Positions 5,940-11,914 of a stretch of 12,537 nt of DNA are shown piece by piece (positions within the stretch are counted from its first letter, which is position 1; every line of letters starts with the position of its first letter). This DNA is from Candidatus Woesearchaeota archaeon (GTDB lineage Archaea; Nanoarchaeota; Nanoarchaeia; Woesearchaeales; CALCXY01). The stretch is from the NCBI GenBank assembly GCA_030751555.1, contig JASMFX010000119.1:1-12537 (forward strand), given 5' to 3'. A program made the translations under genes and the position numbers. The notes beneath the pieces were generated by a model. That model saw nothing but the letters and a program-made list of their open reading frames with translations. It was not told the origin of the DNA and did not search any database.

Positions 5940-7001
5940 ATGGAAGAAAACACTCATGAAAAGCATGATGAAGACCATCATAAAGAAAGTCATGAAGAGC
6001 ATCATGGAGATCAGAATAAAGAACATCATAAAGAAACTCATGAAACGCATCATGAAGAGCACCATGAAGAGAAACCTAAGGAGCCAATCCTTAAACGCAT
6101 TAAGCGTTTCTATATTAATAATTACAAAAAACTCCTGATCATCCCTAACATTATTCTTGTCCTAGCAATCCTACAAATCATAATACACGTTTCAATGACT
6201 GGTGATTTCTTAAATAAGGGTGTTAGTCTCAAAGGTGGCATCTCTATCACCGTCCCTCTTGACCAGGGGATAGATACTGACGCACTAAAGCAGCAGCTAG
6301 CATTAACATATCCTAATAACGATGTCTCTATACGGGAGATTTCCTCAAGAGGAAGAGTAGTAGGATTTTCGCTTGACATTGATGTCGATCCTTCGAATGA
6401 TGGCACTACCAATGCAATCATTGATGAGATACGCTCATTTACAAATTTAGAACTCAATAAAGGAGAATATTCACTAGAAACAATTGGCTCCTCCCTTGGC
6501 TCAAGCTTTTTCAGGGAAACATTTAGGTCAATTCTCTTAGCATTTATTTTTATGGCAGTAGTGGTAATGCTTTATTTCCGTAAACTAGTTCCTGCACTAA
6601 TCGTAATCCTTGCTGTAGTCTCAGATATCATAGCAACTCTGGCAGTAGTAAACCTACTCGGAATTAAACTTTCAACAGGGGGCATAGCAGCGTTCTTAAT
6701 GCTTATTGGTTACTCAGTTGACACAGACATGCTTCTTTCCACCAGAATGCTCAAAAAACAAGGACTAAGCATGCACGATCGTATTATGGGTGCGTTAAAA
6801 ACAGGTTTGCTCATGACAATCACAACCATAATTGCTGTGACAACCGCTTTAGTGTTTACCCAATCAGCAGTCATCAAGCAGATCATGACCATTCTCTTGA
6901 TAGGCCTTATCTTTGATCTTATATTTACCTGGTTCCAAAATATGGGTGTCCTGAGATTATACTTAGAAAAAAAGGAAGGAAGAACAGAAAATGAACTATA
7001 A
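5940..7001 (+). CDS. secF: Protein-export membrane protein SecF with His/Glu-rich N-terminal tail
   Basis: Accessory subunit of the Sec translocon, of the RND superfamily, which with SecD aids protein export. The 353-residue protein has a cytosolic tail (1-62), TM1 (about 64-84), an exported P1-type domain (85-190) and five further membrane segments (about 195-212, 216-238, 246-262, 283-305, 312-333). IGYSVDTDMLLSTRMLKKQG (256-275) is the archaeal version of the SecF TM4 signature. LKGGISITVP (98-107) matches the strand after TM1. The tail is odd: residues 1-44 hold 14 His and 14 Glu, in two 16-residue units (13-28 and 29-44). The start at 5940 comes from the box A spacing. The last 11 nt overlap secD, indicating one operon in the archaeal F-then-D order. 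Confidence 0.95.
   Translation: MEENTHEKHDEDHHKESHEEHHGDQNKEHHKETHETHHEEHHEEKPKEPILKRIKRFYINNYKKLLIIPNIILVLAILQIIIHVSMTGDFLNKGVSLKGGISITVPLDQGIDTDALKQQLALTYPNNDVSIREISSRGRVVGFSLDIDVDPSNDGTTNAIIDEIRSFTNLELNKGEYSLETIGSSLGSSFFRETFRSILLAFIFMAVVVMLYFRKLVPALIVILAVVSDIIATLAVVNLLGIKLSTGGIAAFLMLIGYSVDTDMLLSTRMLKKQGLSMHDRIMGALKTGLLMTITTIIAVTTALVFTQSAVIKQIMTILLIGLIFDLIFTWFQNMGVLRLYLEKKEGRTENEL
5976..6071 (+). repeat. 48-bp imperfect tandem duplication coding the SecF His-rich tail
   Basis: A 31-nt block beginning CATCATAAAGAAA at 5976-6006 recurs at 6024-6054 with a few mismatches, a 48-nt period in frame. It encodes HHKESHEEHHGDQNKE followed by HHKETHETHHEEHHEE. This looks like a recent in-frame duplication inside the gene. 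Confidence 0.75.
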
Positions 7002-8736
7002 AATCAAAAAATTATTAACAAACTGGCGTGTAGTCCTGCTACTTATCTTCCTCCTCTTTGCTATTATAGCTATCCATCCTAATTTAACAGGAGAGGGCCT
7101 TACTATTAAAAGTGTAGCTAGAAATAGCTCTGCTGAGATAGCAGGCATCCAATCATCCAAACCAAGTGCCCCTCCCCTTTCTAAAGAGCGTCTCATTGCA
7201 ATGAATAACATCCAGATCCAAACAATTTCCCAGTATGAGGGCTTAATAGAAACTCTAGAACCAAATCAGAAACTTACTGTACAAACAAATAGAGCAACCT
7301 ATGTCCTAACTGTAAGACCCATCACAAAAACGATCATATTAAACGAAACTGAGTTTGTTGAGGTCAATGAAACAATACAGGTTAACGAGACAATTAATGC
7401 CACAACCCAGTTAGTAAACAAGACCATCTCAAAAACCATTGAACAGCCGAAAACAGAGACCATCATCTTAGGTAAAGAAGATGTGGGTTTACGTGTAGCA
7501 GAAACTCCTTCAACCAATATTAGAAAGGGCCTTGATCTACAAGGAGGAACACGTGTATTGCTTCAACCAGCTGAACCAGTAACAAAAGACACTATGGATA
7601 TCCTTCTGGCAAACATGGGCCAACGCCTAAATGTTTTTGGTTTATCCGACGTTGTCCTGCGAAGTGCTGGTGACCTTTCAGGAAATCAGTTTATTGTTGT
7701 AGAAATCGCTGGAGCAAATGAAGAGGATGTACAAAACCTGCTGGCTAGGCAAGGAAAATTTGAATCAAAAATTGGCAATACTACAGTCTTTCGAGGGGGT
7801 AGCGATGTTACCTATGTATGTAGATCAGCAGATTGTTCTGGATTGGATCCTAGCGTTGGCTGTGCTCCTTTCAGCGATGGTTGGTCATGTCGCTTTAGAT
7901 TCGCAATATCTCTTAGCCCAGAGGCTGCACAGCTCCAAGCTGATACAACAAGCACACTAGATGTGATCACAGTCAATGAACAAGGCAACCCAATCTCTAG
8001 AGAAAACCAACATCTCTCAAAGCAAATAGATCTTTTCCTTGATGATCAATTAGTAGATCAACTCAATATTGGTTCGGAACTAAAAGGCAGAGCAGTTACT
8101 GAGATATCTATCACTGGATCCGGCTTCGGGACTACTGAAAACCTAGCTGCTGTTGATGCACTAGAAAACATGAAACGCTTACAAACAATTCTGATCACAG
8201 GTTCCCTCCCAGTTAAGCTCAACGTTGTAAAATCAGACACACTATCGCCATTACTCGGTCCTGAGTTCGTAAGCAACGCCTTATTCGTCGGTCTCCTGGC
8301 TGTTCTCGCTGTGACCATCGTTCTCTTTATCCGCTATCGCAAAGCCCTCATCGCCCTCCCTGTTCTTTTCACAATGATTGCCGAGCTAGTCCTCTTACTG
8401 GGCTTTGCAGCTCTTGTCGGCTGGAATCTGGATCTAGCAGCCATTGCAGGTATCATTATCGTGATCGGTACCTCGGTAGATCACCAAATTATCATCATTG
8501 ATGAAACCTTGAAGAGAGATCAAGAATTCCAAAACTGGAAAACCAAATTGAAAAATGCATTTTTCATTATCATAGGAGCTTATCTCACAACACTCTTTGC
8601 AATGGTGCCACTCCTTTTTGCTGGTGCAGGCCTGATTAAAGGATTTGCCTTAACAACAATAGCTGGCGTATCTATTGGTGTGCTAATTTCTCGCCCAGCA
8701 TTTGCCGCAATTATCGAAATACTATCACAAAACTAA
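6991..8736 (+). CDS. secD: Protein-export membrane protein SecD with PDZ-like insert
   Basis: Partner of SecF in Sec-dependent export. The 581 residues comprise TM1 (about 12-29) and an external PDZ-like domain (35-108: GLTIKSVARNSSAEIAGI, RLIAMNNIQIQTI, LEPNQKLTVQTN). Then comes a Thr/Asn-rich link (110-150) with five N-x-T sequons at N118, N126, N132, N136 and N143. The SecD P1 core follows (RKGLDLQGGTRVLLQP, 178-193, and a Cys-bearing insert with C277, C282, C291 and C300). FRFAISLSPEAA (302-313) and GRAVTEISITGSG (366-378) also match SecD. Five membrane segments occupy about 430-580, with IGTSVDHQIIIIDETLKR (492-509) as the TM4 signature. The four Cys probably form two external disulfides. 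The start overlaps the secF end by 11 nt. GGAAGG at 6974-6979 is a poor SD, so translational coupling is likely. Confidence 0.95.
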   Translation: MNYKIKKLLTNWRVVLLLIFLLFAIIAIHPNLTGEGLTIKSVARNSSAEIAGIQSSKPSAPPLSKERLIAMNNIQIQTISQYEGLIETLEPNQKLTVQTNRATYVLTVRPITKTIILNETEFVEVNETIQVNETINATTQLVNKTISKTIEQPKTETIILGKEDVGLRVAETPSTNIRKGLDLQGGTRVLLQPAEPVTKDTMDILLANMGQRLNVFGLSDVVLRSAGDLSGNQFIVVEIAGANEEDVQNLLARQGKFESKIGNTTVFRGGSDVTYVCRSADCSGLDPSVGCAPFSDGWSCRFRFAISLSPEAAQLQADTTSTLDVITVNEQGNPISRENQHLSKQIDLFLDDQLVDQLNIGSELKGRAVTEISITGSGFGTTENLAAVDALENMKRLQTILITGSLPVKLNVVKSDTLSPLLGPEFVSNALFVGLLAVLAVTIVLFIRYRKALIALPVLFTMIAELVLLLGFAALVGWNLDLAAIAGIIIVIGTSVDHQIIIIDETLKRDQEFQNWKTKLKNAFFIIIGAYLTTLFAMVPLLFAGAGLIKGFALTTIAGVSIGVLISRPAFAAIIEILSQN

Positions 8737-8752
8737 AAAATGAAAGCAGAGG

Positions 8753-8757
8753 TTTTT
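8753..8757 (+). terminator. Possible U-tract terminator after secD
   Basis: A T5 run 17 nt after the secD stop and before the next promoter. It is short and has no convincing hairpin, so support is weak. Confidence 0.25.
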
Positions 8758-8776
8758 AGCGCTCAATAACAAAAGA

Positions 8777-8784
8777 TTTTTAAA
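8777..8784 (+). promoter_or_regulatory. Box A promoter of the first ATP-grasp gene
   Basis: TTTTTAAA is centred about 32 nt before ATG 8813, implying a leader of only about 6 nt. It makes this gene independent of secFD. Confidence 0.5.
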
Positions 8785-8812
8785 TGAATTACTTTTTTCA
8801 TCATACAGCAAA

Positions 8813-9874
8813 ATGAAGTATAAACACTATCCAATAGCAGGACTGGATTTCATCTTTGATGAAGCAGGAAAGCCGTTTTTCCTAGAGGCCAATTCAGCCT
8901 CCACAGTTCATGAGGAGATTCCAAAGATATATGGAGACTGTGTTACTGTCAAGAAGATTGCAAGATACATTAATCACCTGCCTGGAAAAAACATTTGCTT
9001 TTTTGTTAAGAAAACACAGTGGAATTCAGAAAACAAAAACAAGTCACACTGGTTAACTGATCAGCTAACAAATTTCATTAATAAGAAAATTCACATCTGT
9101 TACATGGGTGATAATCTCCGTGTCTCTCGTTCTTTTTTCTTGGATCACAATTTTATGCGACTTACCTTAACAAACTTCAAAAAAGGAGGAGGCAACTCAT
9201 ATGTTCTTAATGCTCAGCGAAGAAAGGTAAAGCCAGACATTATCTTCAGAAACTACTTCCAACTCAATCCAGATTTTGAAAGAGAAGGAGTCCATGTGAT
9301 TAATACAATGGCTGCTCGGGATCTAGTTTGGTTCAAGCATAAGTGCTATGAAGCTGTTAAGCAAGTGAATGGAATTAATATCCCTAAATATTTTTTAGTA
9401 AATGATTCAGAGGAGTTAAAGCAGGTCTTACAACAAAACACTAATCAATTTAAGAAGGGTTACGTTATAAAGCCTTTAGGTAACAGCCTTGGAAGGTATG
9501 TGAGAGTAATGGATTCAGGCAGAATGCCACGAAAATACAAGGTCATGCATGGCTCAATGGTCCAGCAAAGGATAAAACCGAAATTACTGGATGGGAAAAA
9601 CTTTTGGGATTTGAGAGTTTTTGTTGTAAATGGAAAATTTGCAGGTGCTGTGAAACGTGTCTGTCGTCAGAAAGTAACCAATATCGCTCAAGGAGGCTTT
9701 GGAGATATAGTCGATGCAAAGCTTCAGACAAAGATCAAGGATGTATCTGAGAAAATCACGCTTGCCTTAGAAAAAAAAGCTGAAAAAATGGCCACAAACG
9801 ATTATAATTATGTTCTTAACCCAGATATTCCAAAGCTTCGAGAGGTTGTCTGGCATCCTATAGGAGAGGAGTAA
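8813..9874 (+). CDS. ATP-grasp protein, apparently circularly permuted
   Basis: A 353-residue ATP-grasp family protein. Members make C-N bonds through acyl-phosphate intermediates; the substrate here is unknown. Residues 59-90 (KNICFFVKKTQW and on) look like the start of a pre-ATP-grasp Rossmann domain. The ATP-binding parts are GYVIKPLGNSLGRYVRV (216-232, Lys220 and Gly-rich loop), MVQQRIKP (249-256, hinge), DLRVFVVNGKFAGAVKRV (266-283) and QGGFGDIV (293-300). The C-terminus stops after the helix ITLALEKKAEKM and a short unrelated tail, without the metal-binding strand pair normally found at the end. That element is instead at the N-terminus: AGLDFIFDEAGKPFFLEANS (9-28, with D12, E25, N27), followed by a helix. 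It aligns with the C-terminal end of the neighbouring ATP-grasp protein. This is either a circular permutation or a fused and truncated product. No upstream coding remnant is seen; a box A lies just before the ATG. Confidence 0.82.
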   Translation: MKYKHYPIAGLDFIFDEAGKPFFLEANSASTVHEEIPKIYGDCVTVKKIARYINHLPGKNICFFVKKTQWNSENKNKSHWLTDQLTNFINKKIHICYMGDNLRVSRSFFLDHNFMRLTLTNFKKGGGNSYVLNAQRRKVKPDIIFRNYFQLNPDFEREGVHVINTMAARDLVWFKHKCYEAVKQVNGINIPKYFLVNDSEELKQVLQQNTNQFKKGYVIKPLGNSLGRYVRVMDSGRMPRKYKVMHGSMVQQRIKPKLLDGKNFWDLRVFVVNGKFAGAVKRVCRQKVTNIAQGGFGDIVDAKLQTKIKDVSEKITLALEKKAEKMATNDYNYVLNPDIPKLREVVWHPIGEE

Positions 9875-9884
9875 TTCTAGGAAG

Positions 9885-9894
9885 ATTTTTAAAT
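9885..9894 (+). promoter_or_regulatory. Box A promoter of the second ATP-grasp gene
   Basis: ATTTTTAAAT is centred about 25 nt before ATG 9915; leaderless start expected. It is placed in the 40-nt gap after the first ATP-grasp gene. Confidence 0.55.
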
Positions 9895-9914
9895 CAACCT
9901 ACCATTAACTAACC

Positions 9915-10853
9915 ATGAAAAATTTAGTCTTTTTAGTTGAGCCTGGAAGAGATTTCAAGCGAAGAGTTCCCTCTAAGCGTAGAAGAAGCAATCTATTCCT
10001 TAAACATTTTTCAAATGCAGCAAAAAAGCAGGGCTTCAAATTATATGTTGCTTGCGGTGATTGGATAAATAATGGTGTAATTGAACAGGCTTGGTATTAC
10101 ACTGATAGATGGAGAAAAACCAGAGATATCCCAATTAGTCTTGGATTTGTATATTTCACTACAAATAAAAAAACCATATATCTCCTGAACAAGCTGTCTC
10201 GAGAATTAAAACTAATGAACACAATTCCCTTAGGAAAACTCACTTCTGACAAAGTTGCTACCTATAAAATAATCCCAAAAAAGAATCGTATAGGATACAC
10301 TGTCGTAAATAATAAAAGAGAATTAAAAAAAGCTCTTAAATTGTTTTCTACTAAAAAAATCGTAATAAAGCCACGTTATGGAATACGCGGACTTGGCATA
10401 AAAGTAGTGAGCAAAAAGCGCCTTCCTAAAAGAATCCATAAGGATACTCTTGTACAGGAATTTGTAAACACCAAAAAGGGGATCTTAGCTCTAGGTATCA
10501 AAGGCTTCCATGACATGCGAGTATTATTAATCAACGGAAAAATTGATCACTGCTATCTCAGGATACCTCAACACTCTTTTTTAGCTAATTGTGCAAAGGG
10601 AGCAAAAAAGGTTTATGTCAACAAAAAGTCCCTCCCAAAATCCGTTTTAGAGGTAATTAACCATATCAAGAAAAGAACAGACCAATATGATCCTAGCGTC
10701 TTCAGTGTGGATTTTCTTTTTGCTGATGGAGAAACTCCAAAAGTTGTTGAGTTAGAAGGTATTCCAGGATTCATGTACTACGCAGGCCATCAGGATATAA
10801 GAGATAACTGTTTTAAGAAAATTTTTGCAGCAATGAAAAAATCATTCAACTAA
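9915..10853 (+). CDS. ATP-grasp domain protein (YheC/YheD- or RimK-like)
   Basis: A 312-residue protein with conventional domain order. It has a pre-ATP-grasp region (MKNLVFLVEPGRDFKRR and a basic stretch to residue 24; 1-105), then KIVIKPRYGIRGLGIKVV (148-165, ATP Lys152 and Gly-rich loop), TLVQEFVN (178-185, hinge) and HDMRVLLINGKIDHCYLRIP (199-218). The catalytic end is FSVDFLF (263-269, Asp266), PKVVELEGIPGF (275-286) and a final helix. In the usual metal motif L-E-x-N the Asn is here Glu281 (VELEG), so the ligand set is E279 plus E281 with D266. No signal or membrane segment is seen; cytosolic. The family ligates carboxylates to amines; the substrate is not readable. The protein has many Lys and Arg, so a nucleic-acid or acidic-polymer partner is possible but speculative. 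It converges on capA, with a 16-nt gap. Confidence 0.83.
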   Translation: MKNLVFLVEPGRDFKRRVPSKRRRSNLFLKHFSNAAKKQGFKLYVACGDWINNGVIEQAWYYTDRWRKTRDIPISLGFVYFTTNKKTIYLLNKLSRELKLMNTIPLGKLTSDKVATYKIIPKKNRIGYTVVNNKRELKKALKLFSTKKIVIKPRYGIRGLGIKVVSKKRLPKRIHKDTLVQEFVNTKKGILALGIKGFHDMRVLLINGKIDHCYLRIPQHSFLANCAKGAKKVYVNKKSLPKSVLEVINHIKKRTDQYDPSVFSVDFLFADGETPKVVELEGIPGFMYYAGHQDIRDNCFKKIFAAMKKSFN

Positions 10854-10869
10854 TAGATTAATCAGTCAA

Positions 10870-11712
10870 TTAACCAATAAACTGAGGTTGATGCAAATCA
10901 CTTATCCTTAAGCCAACCACTGAAACATCTTTCACTCCTTGTTTGCTCAGTTCTATCCTTGCTATCATGCTATCCTTAACCCCCTCATGGCTATATTGAT
11001 CAAAGATAAAATTACCTAAGCTATAAAAAATAACTCCTTGTTTATATTTTTCATGCCGCTGCACAACATGAGGATGATGTCCTAAAACAATATCAACTCC
11101 ATTATCAATAAGACACTTTGCAAGCCTTTCCTGTCTCTCAGTTGGATCAAAGCCATACTCCACCCCCCAGTGGAGTGAAACTATAAGGGAATCAACCTTC
11201 TCCCGAGCATTCTTAATATCCTTCAGAACTTTCTGTTTGTAAAAAGGAAAGGGTCCAGGCTGCAAACCTCTAAATTGCTTTGCAAATGTGGGTGAATACG
11301 CAAGAAAACCAATGGACAATCCACCTTTCTTAATCACAACTACATCCTGCGAGTCCTCCCCTTTTGCCCTTACACCCACATGCGCAATTCCATTCTTGTC
11401 AAGAATCTTCATGGTATTCTTCAGCGCTCCAACACCATAATCCAGAATATGATTGTTAGCTAAAGACACCACACCAATGCCAGCACTCTTCAACCCATCC
11501 ACACTCTCAGGCAGAGCATTAAACGCATACTGCTTCCCCTCTAACGCCTTGCCTGTGGGAGAGATGGAAGACTCCAGATTTCCAAACACCAAATCTGCTT
11601 TCTTAAGATATGCCGCAGTCTTTTGAAATGGAAACAACGCTCCCTTCTCATCAATAACATTCCCAACCCCTCTACTGAGCATAATATCTCCTACTGCGAA
11701 AAGTGTTACCAT
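10870..11712 (-). CDS. capA: CapA-family metallophosphatase
   Basis: A 280-residue protein of the CapA (PgsA-like) branch of calcineurin-type metallophosphatases. In Bacillus, CapA takes part in poly-gamma-glutamate capsule synthesis and export; many archaeal members have no proven role. Motifs are FAVGDIMLSRGVG (5-17), FGNLESSIS (43-51), SLANNHILDYG (83-93), VSLHWGVEYGFDPTERQ (178-194), VDIVLGHHPHVVQ (206-218) and IFYSLGNFIFDQ (228-239). These supply the expected Asp/Asn/His metal ligands. Unlike bacterial CapA it shows no N-terminal membrane anchor, so it may be soluble and cytosolic. I start at ATG 11710-11712, not a longer in-frame start at 11778. The family begins at VTLFAVGDIML, a box A lies about 25 nt upstream of this ATG, and the longer version would run through an inverted repeat. 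Confidence 0.9.
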   Translation of the reverse strand: MVTLFAVGDIMLSRGVGNVIDEKGALFPFQKTAAYLKKADLVFGNLESSISPTGKALEGKQYAFNALPESVDGLKSAGIGVVSLANNHILDYGVGALKNTMKILDKNGIAHVGVRAKGEDSQDVVVIKKGGLSIGFLAYSPTFAKQFRGLQPGPFPFYKQKVLKDIKNAREKVDSLIVSLHWGVEYGFDPTERQERLAKCLIDNGVDIVLGHHPHVVQRHEKYKQGVIFYSLGNFIFDQYSHEGVKDSMIARIELSKQGVKDVSVVGLRISDLHQPQFIG

Positions 11713-11734
11713 AGTATCTGAAAAACTTAAATAC

Positions 11735-11740
11735 TTTAAA
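11735..11740. promoter_or_regulatory. Palindromic box A, possibly shared by capA and a small RNA
   Basis: TTTAAA is its own reverse complement. It is centred about 25 nt upstream of the capA ATG on the minus strand. The same distance on the plus strand points to about 11763, the first bases of the hairpin element. One box may thus serve two directions; orientation in archaea depends on the flanking BRE, which I cannot resolve. Confidence 0.4.
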
Positions 11741-11759
11741 ACTTTTGTCATTTCAAATA

Positions 11760-11863
11760 AGCCGAAATCCTCACACATCAGTGTGAGGATGAGGCTTTTT
11801 GAAGTTTAAAATCCGATGGGCGATAACACACACCAAAGTGCATGGGAGCCCTCGGATTTTTTC
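11760..11863 (+). ncRNA. Candidate small structured RNA with two hairpins and U-tract end
   Basis: Hairpin 1 (11760-11796) has AGCC/GGCT closing, a GAA/GA internal loop, then a perfect 10-bp stem ATCCTCACAC/GTGTGAGGAT with an ATCA loop. An 11-nt linker, TTTTGAAGTTT, follows. Hairpin 2 pairs AAAATCCGA (11808-11816) with TCGGATTTT (11852-11860). After one bulged T, it also pairs GGGC (11818-11821) with GCCC (11848-11851), enclosing a 26-nt loop. T6 at 11857-11862 forms a terminator-like end. A plus-strand box A is at the right distance upstream. The protein gene to the right has its own box A after this element, so the element is not an attached leader. I find no C/D or H/ACA box, tRNA, SRP or RNase P signature. 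Strand and independence are inferred. Confidence 0.4.
11852..11863 (+). terminator. Terminator-like 3' arm and U-tract of hairpin 2
   Basis: The arm TCGGATTTT continues into TTC, giving a T6 run right at the base of a 13-bp stem. It could end the small RNA or isolate the downstream promoter from upstream transcription. Confidence 0.4.
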
Positions 11864-11883
11864 ATTTTCCAATTTTAGCATAC

Positions 11884-11892
11884 ATTTAAAAG
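11884..11892 (+). promoter_or_regulatory. Box A promoter of the amidohydrolase-like gene
   Basis: ATTTAAAAG is centred about 27 nt before ATG 11915, with no SD; a leaderless start is predicted. Confidence 0.5.
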
Positions 11893-11914
11893 TAAATATT
11901 CATTTCCAAGCAGT

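Noticed and set aside
5960..6071. CRISPR-like or non-coding repeat
   Set aside because: The 48-bp period is in frame, occurs only twice and encodes the SecF tail; there are no unique spacers or Cas genes.
6122..7517. Several 60-110 codon open frames opposite secF and secD
   Set aside because: They are antisense to genes with strong family motifs and lack their own promoters or recognisable products.
8784..8816. Ten-codon ORF (ATG at 8784) overlapping the first ATP-grasp start
   Set aside because: Its ATG is part of or next to the box A itself, upstream of any likely transcript start, unlike the pyrG upstream ORF.
11713..11778. N-terminal extension of CapA from an upstream in-frame start
   Set aside because: The family begins at VTLFAVGDIML. 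The extension runs through the box A and into an inverted repeat, and has no homologous features.
11760..11863. tRNA, SRP RNA, RNase P RNA, C/D or H/ACA guide RNA
   Set aside because: No TTCGA-type loop or acceptor pairing, no C (RUGAUGA) and D (CUGA) boxes, no ACA at a suitable distance, and it is too short for SRP or RNase P.
11760..11914. Riboswitch leader of the amidohydrolase-like gene
   Set aside because: A separate box A at 11884-11892, correctly spaced for a leaderless start, lies between the structure and the gene, and the structure ends in a U-tract.
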